Source: Roseburia sp. CAG:309
Lineage (GTDB): Bacteria > Bacillota > Clostridia > Lachnospirales > Lachnospiraceae
DNA: 6,467 nucleotides
Assembly: GCA_000434115.1 (NCBI GenBank)
Contig: FR894055.1
Span: 7,631 to 14,097 of the forward strand
Direction: 5' to 3'
How positions within the stretch are numbered: the stretch's first letter is position 1; every line of letters begins with the position of its first letter. The position numbers and the translations under genes were made by a program. The notes under the pieces were generated by a model, which worked only from the letters and a program-made list of their open reading frames with translations, was not told the origin of the DNA and searched no databases. Positions 5,963 to 6,467 of the stretch are shown here, piece by piece.

Positions 5963-6467
5963 ATGCAGGAAAAATTAGTAATTACAGGAATGGGCGCCGT
6001 AACCCCGATCGGAATCGGCGTTGACACATATTGGGAAAATTTAGTAGAGGGAAAATGCGGCATTGACCACATTACCCGTTTTGATGCAAGCGATCTGCCG
6101 GTACAGATTGCTGCCCAGGTAAAAGATTTTAACCCGGATGATTTTATGACAAAAAAACAGAGCCGCGAGATGGATCTGTTTATGCAGTACGGCTACGCCG
6201 CAGCGACCGAAGCACTTGCTGACGCCGGAATTGAAGAAGGCACGGTCGCAAGTGACCGTATGGGCGTTGTTGTTGGTACAGCGATGTCCGGTGTATCGAT
6301 CATTGCGGAGACACAGGACGGTCTGAGTACAGGCGCGCACAAAAAAGTCAGTCCGCGTTTTGTCCCTAAATTCATCGGAAATATTGCCGCAGCGCAAATT
6401 GCAATTGCCAAAGGATACCACGGCCCAAGCCTTACCGTCAGCACCGCGTGTTCTTCCGGAGCTGACG
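5963..6467 (+). CDS. fabF: 3-oxoacyl-ACP synthase II, N-terminal part (cut by window edge)
   Basis: Condenses malonyl-ACP with a growing acyl-ACP in cytoplasmic type II fatty acid synthesis. The 168 complete codons visible begin MQEKLVITGMGAVTPIGIGV, the usual thiolase-fold start, and continue through FDASDLPVQIAAQVKDF (40-56), the RMGVVVGTAMSG segment (99-110) and KKVSPRFVPKFIGN (127-140). They end in VSTACSSGAD, which holds the nucleophile Cys163, numbered as in E. coli FabF. The two downstream histidines and the rest of a roughly 410-residue protein are outside the window. The stop codon of the ABC-F gene is at 5944-5946 and AGGAG follows at once (5947-5951), 11 bases before the ATG, so the genes are tightly linked. 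The gene lies apart from any visible fab cluster (no acpP, fabD or fabG here). It may therefore be an additional FabF paralogue rather than the main one, which is inference. Confidence 0.93.
   Translation, partial: MQEKLVITGMGAVTPIGIGVDTYWENLVEGKCGIDHITRFDASDLPVQIAAQVKDFNPDDFMTKKQSREMDLFMQYGYAAATEALADAGIEEGTVASDRMGVVVGTAMSGVSIIAETQDGLSTGAHKKVSPRFVPKFIGNIAAAQIAIAKGYHGPSLTVSTACSSGAD

Noticed and set aside
1..6467. CRISPR, insertion sequence, tRNA/rRNA, toxin-antitoxin or defence system
   Set aside because: No repeated units, transposase, structural RNA pattern or short paired genes were seen. Real coding regions fill nearly all the sequence.

Overview
The window looks like ordinary chromosomal DNA of a low-to-mid GC Firmicute, most likely a gut clostridium of the Lachnospiraceae type. 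The grounds are strong AGGAGG-type ribosome binding sites, tightly packed co-directional genes, sigma-A-like promoters and the character of the encoded proteins. The genus is inference. Genes fill nearly the whole window. The longest stretch without a gene is the 159-base divergent control region at 1096-1254.

Left arm, minus strand (1-1095): two NAD salvage genes, pncA (nicotinamidase) followed after 22 bases by pncB (nicotinate phosphoribosyltransferase), which runs off the left edge. Together they convert nicotinamide to nicotinate and then to nicotinate mononucleotide (Preiss-Handler salvage). A textbook promoter (TTGACA, 17 bases, TATAAT) lies just upstream of pncA.

Right arm, plus strand (1255-6467): five genes separated by 16 to 49 bases with no visible strong terminator, so probably one transcript. 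They are a DegV-family fatty-acid-binding protein, apt (adenine phosphoribosyltransferase), an NCS2/AzgA-type purine permease, a Uup-like ABC-F ATPase, and fabF (3-oxoacyl-ACP synthase II), cut by the right edge just after its catalytic cysteine. A second good promoter (TTGAAA, 17 bases, TACAAT with an upstream TG) precedes the DegV gene.

Functionally the two arms share a salvage theme. The permease brings in purine bases and Apt turns adenine into AMP using PRPP. PncA and PncB turn nicotinamide or nicotinate into an NAD precursor, also at the cost of PRPP. The DegV protein and FabF both concern fatty acids, and Uup is a translation or DNA-associated housekeeping ATPase. I found no mobile element, CRISPR array, RNA gene, riboswitch or toxin/defence system, and nothing that I would call a new biological system. 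The findings below are modest.
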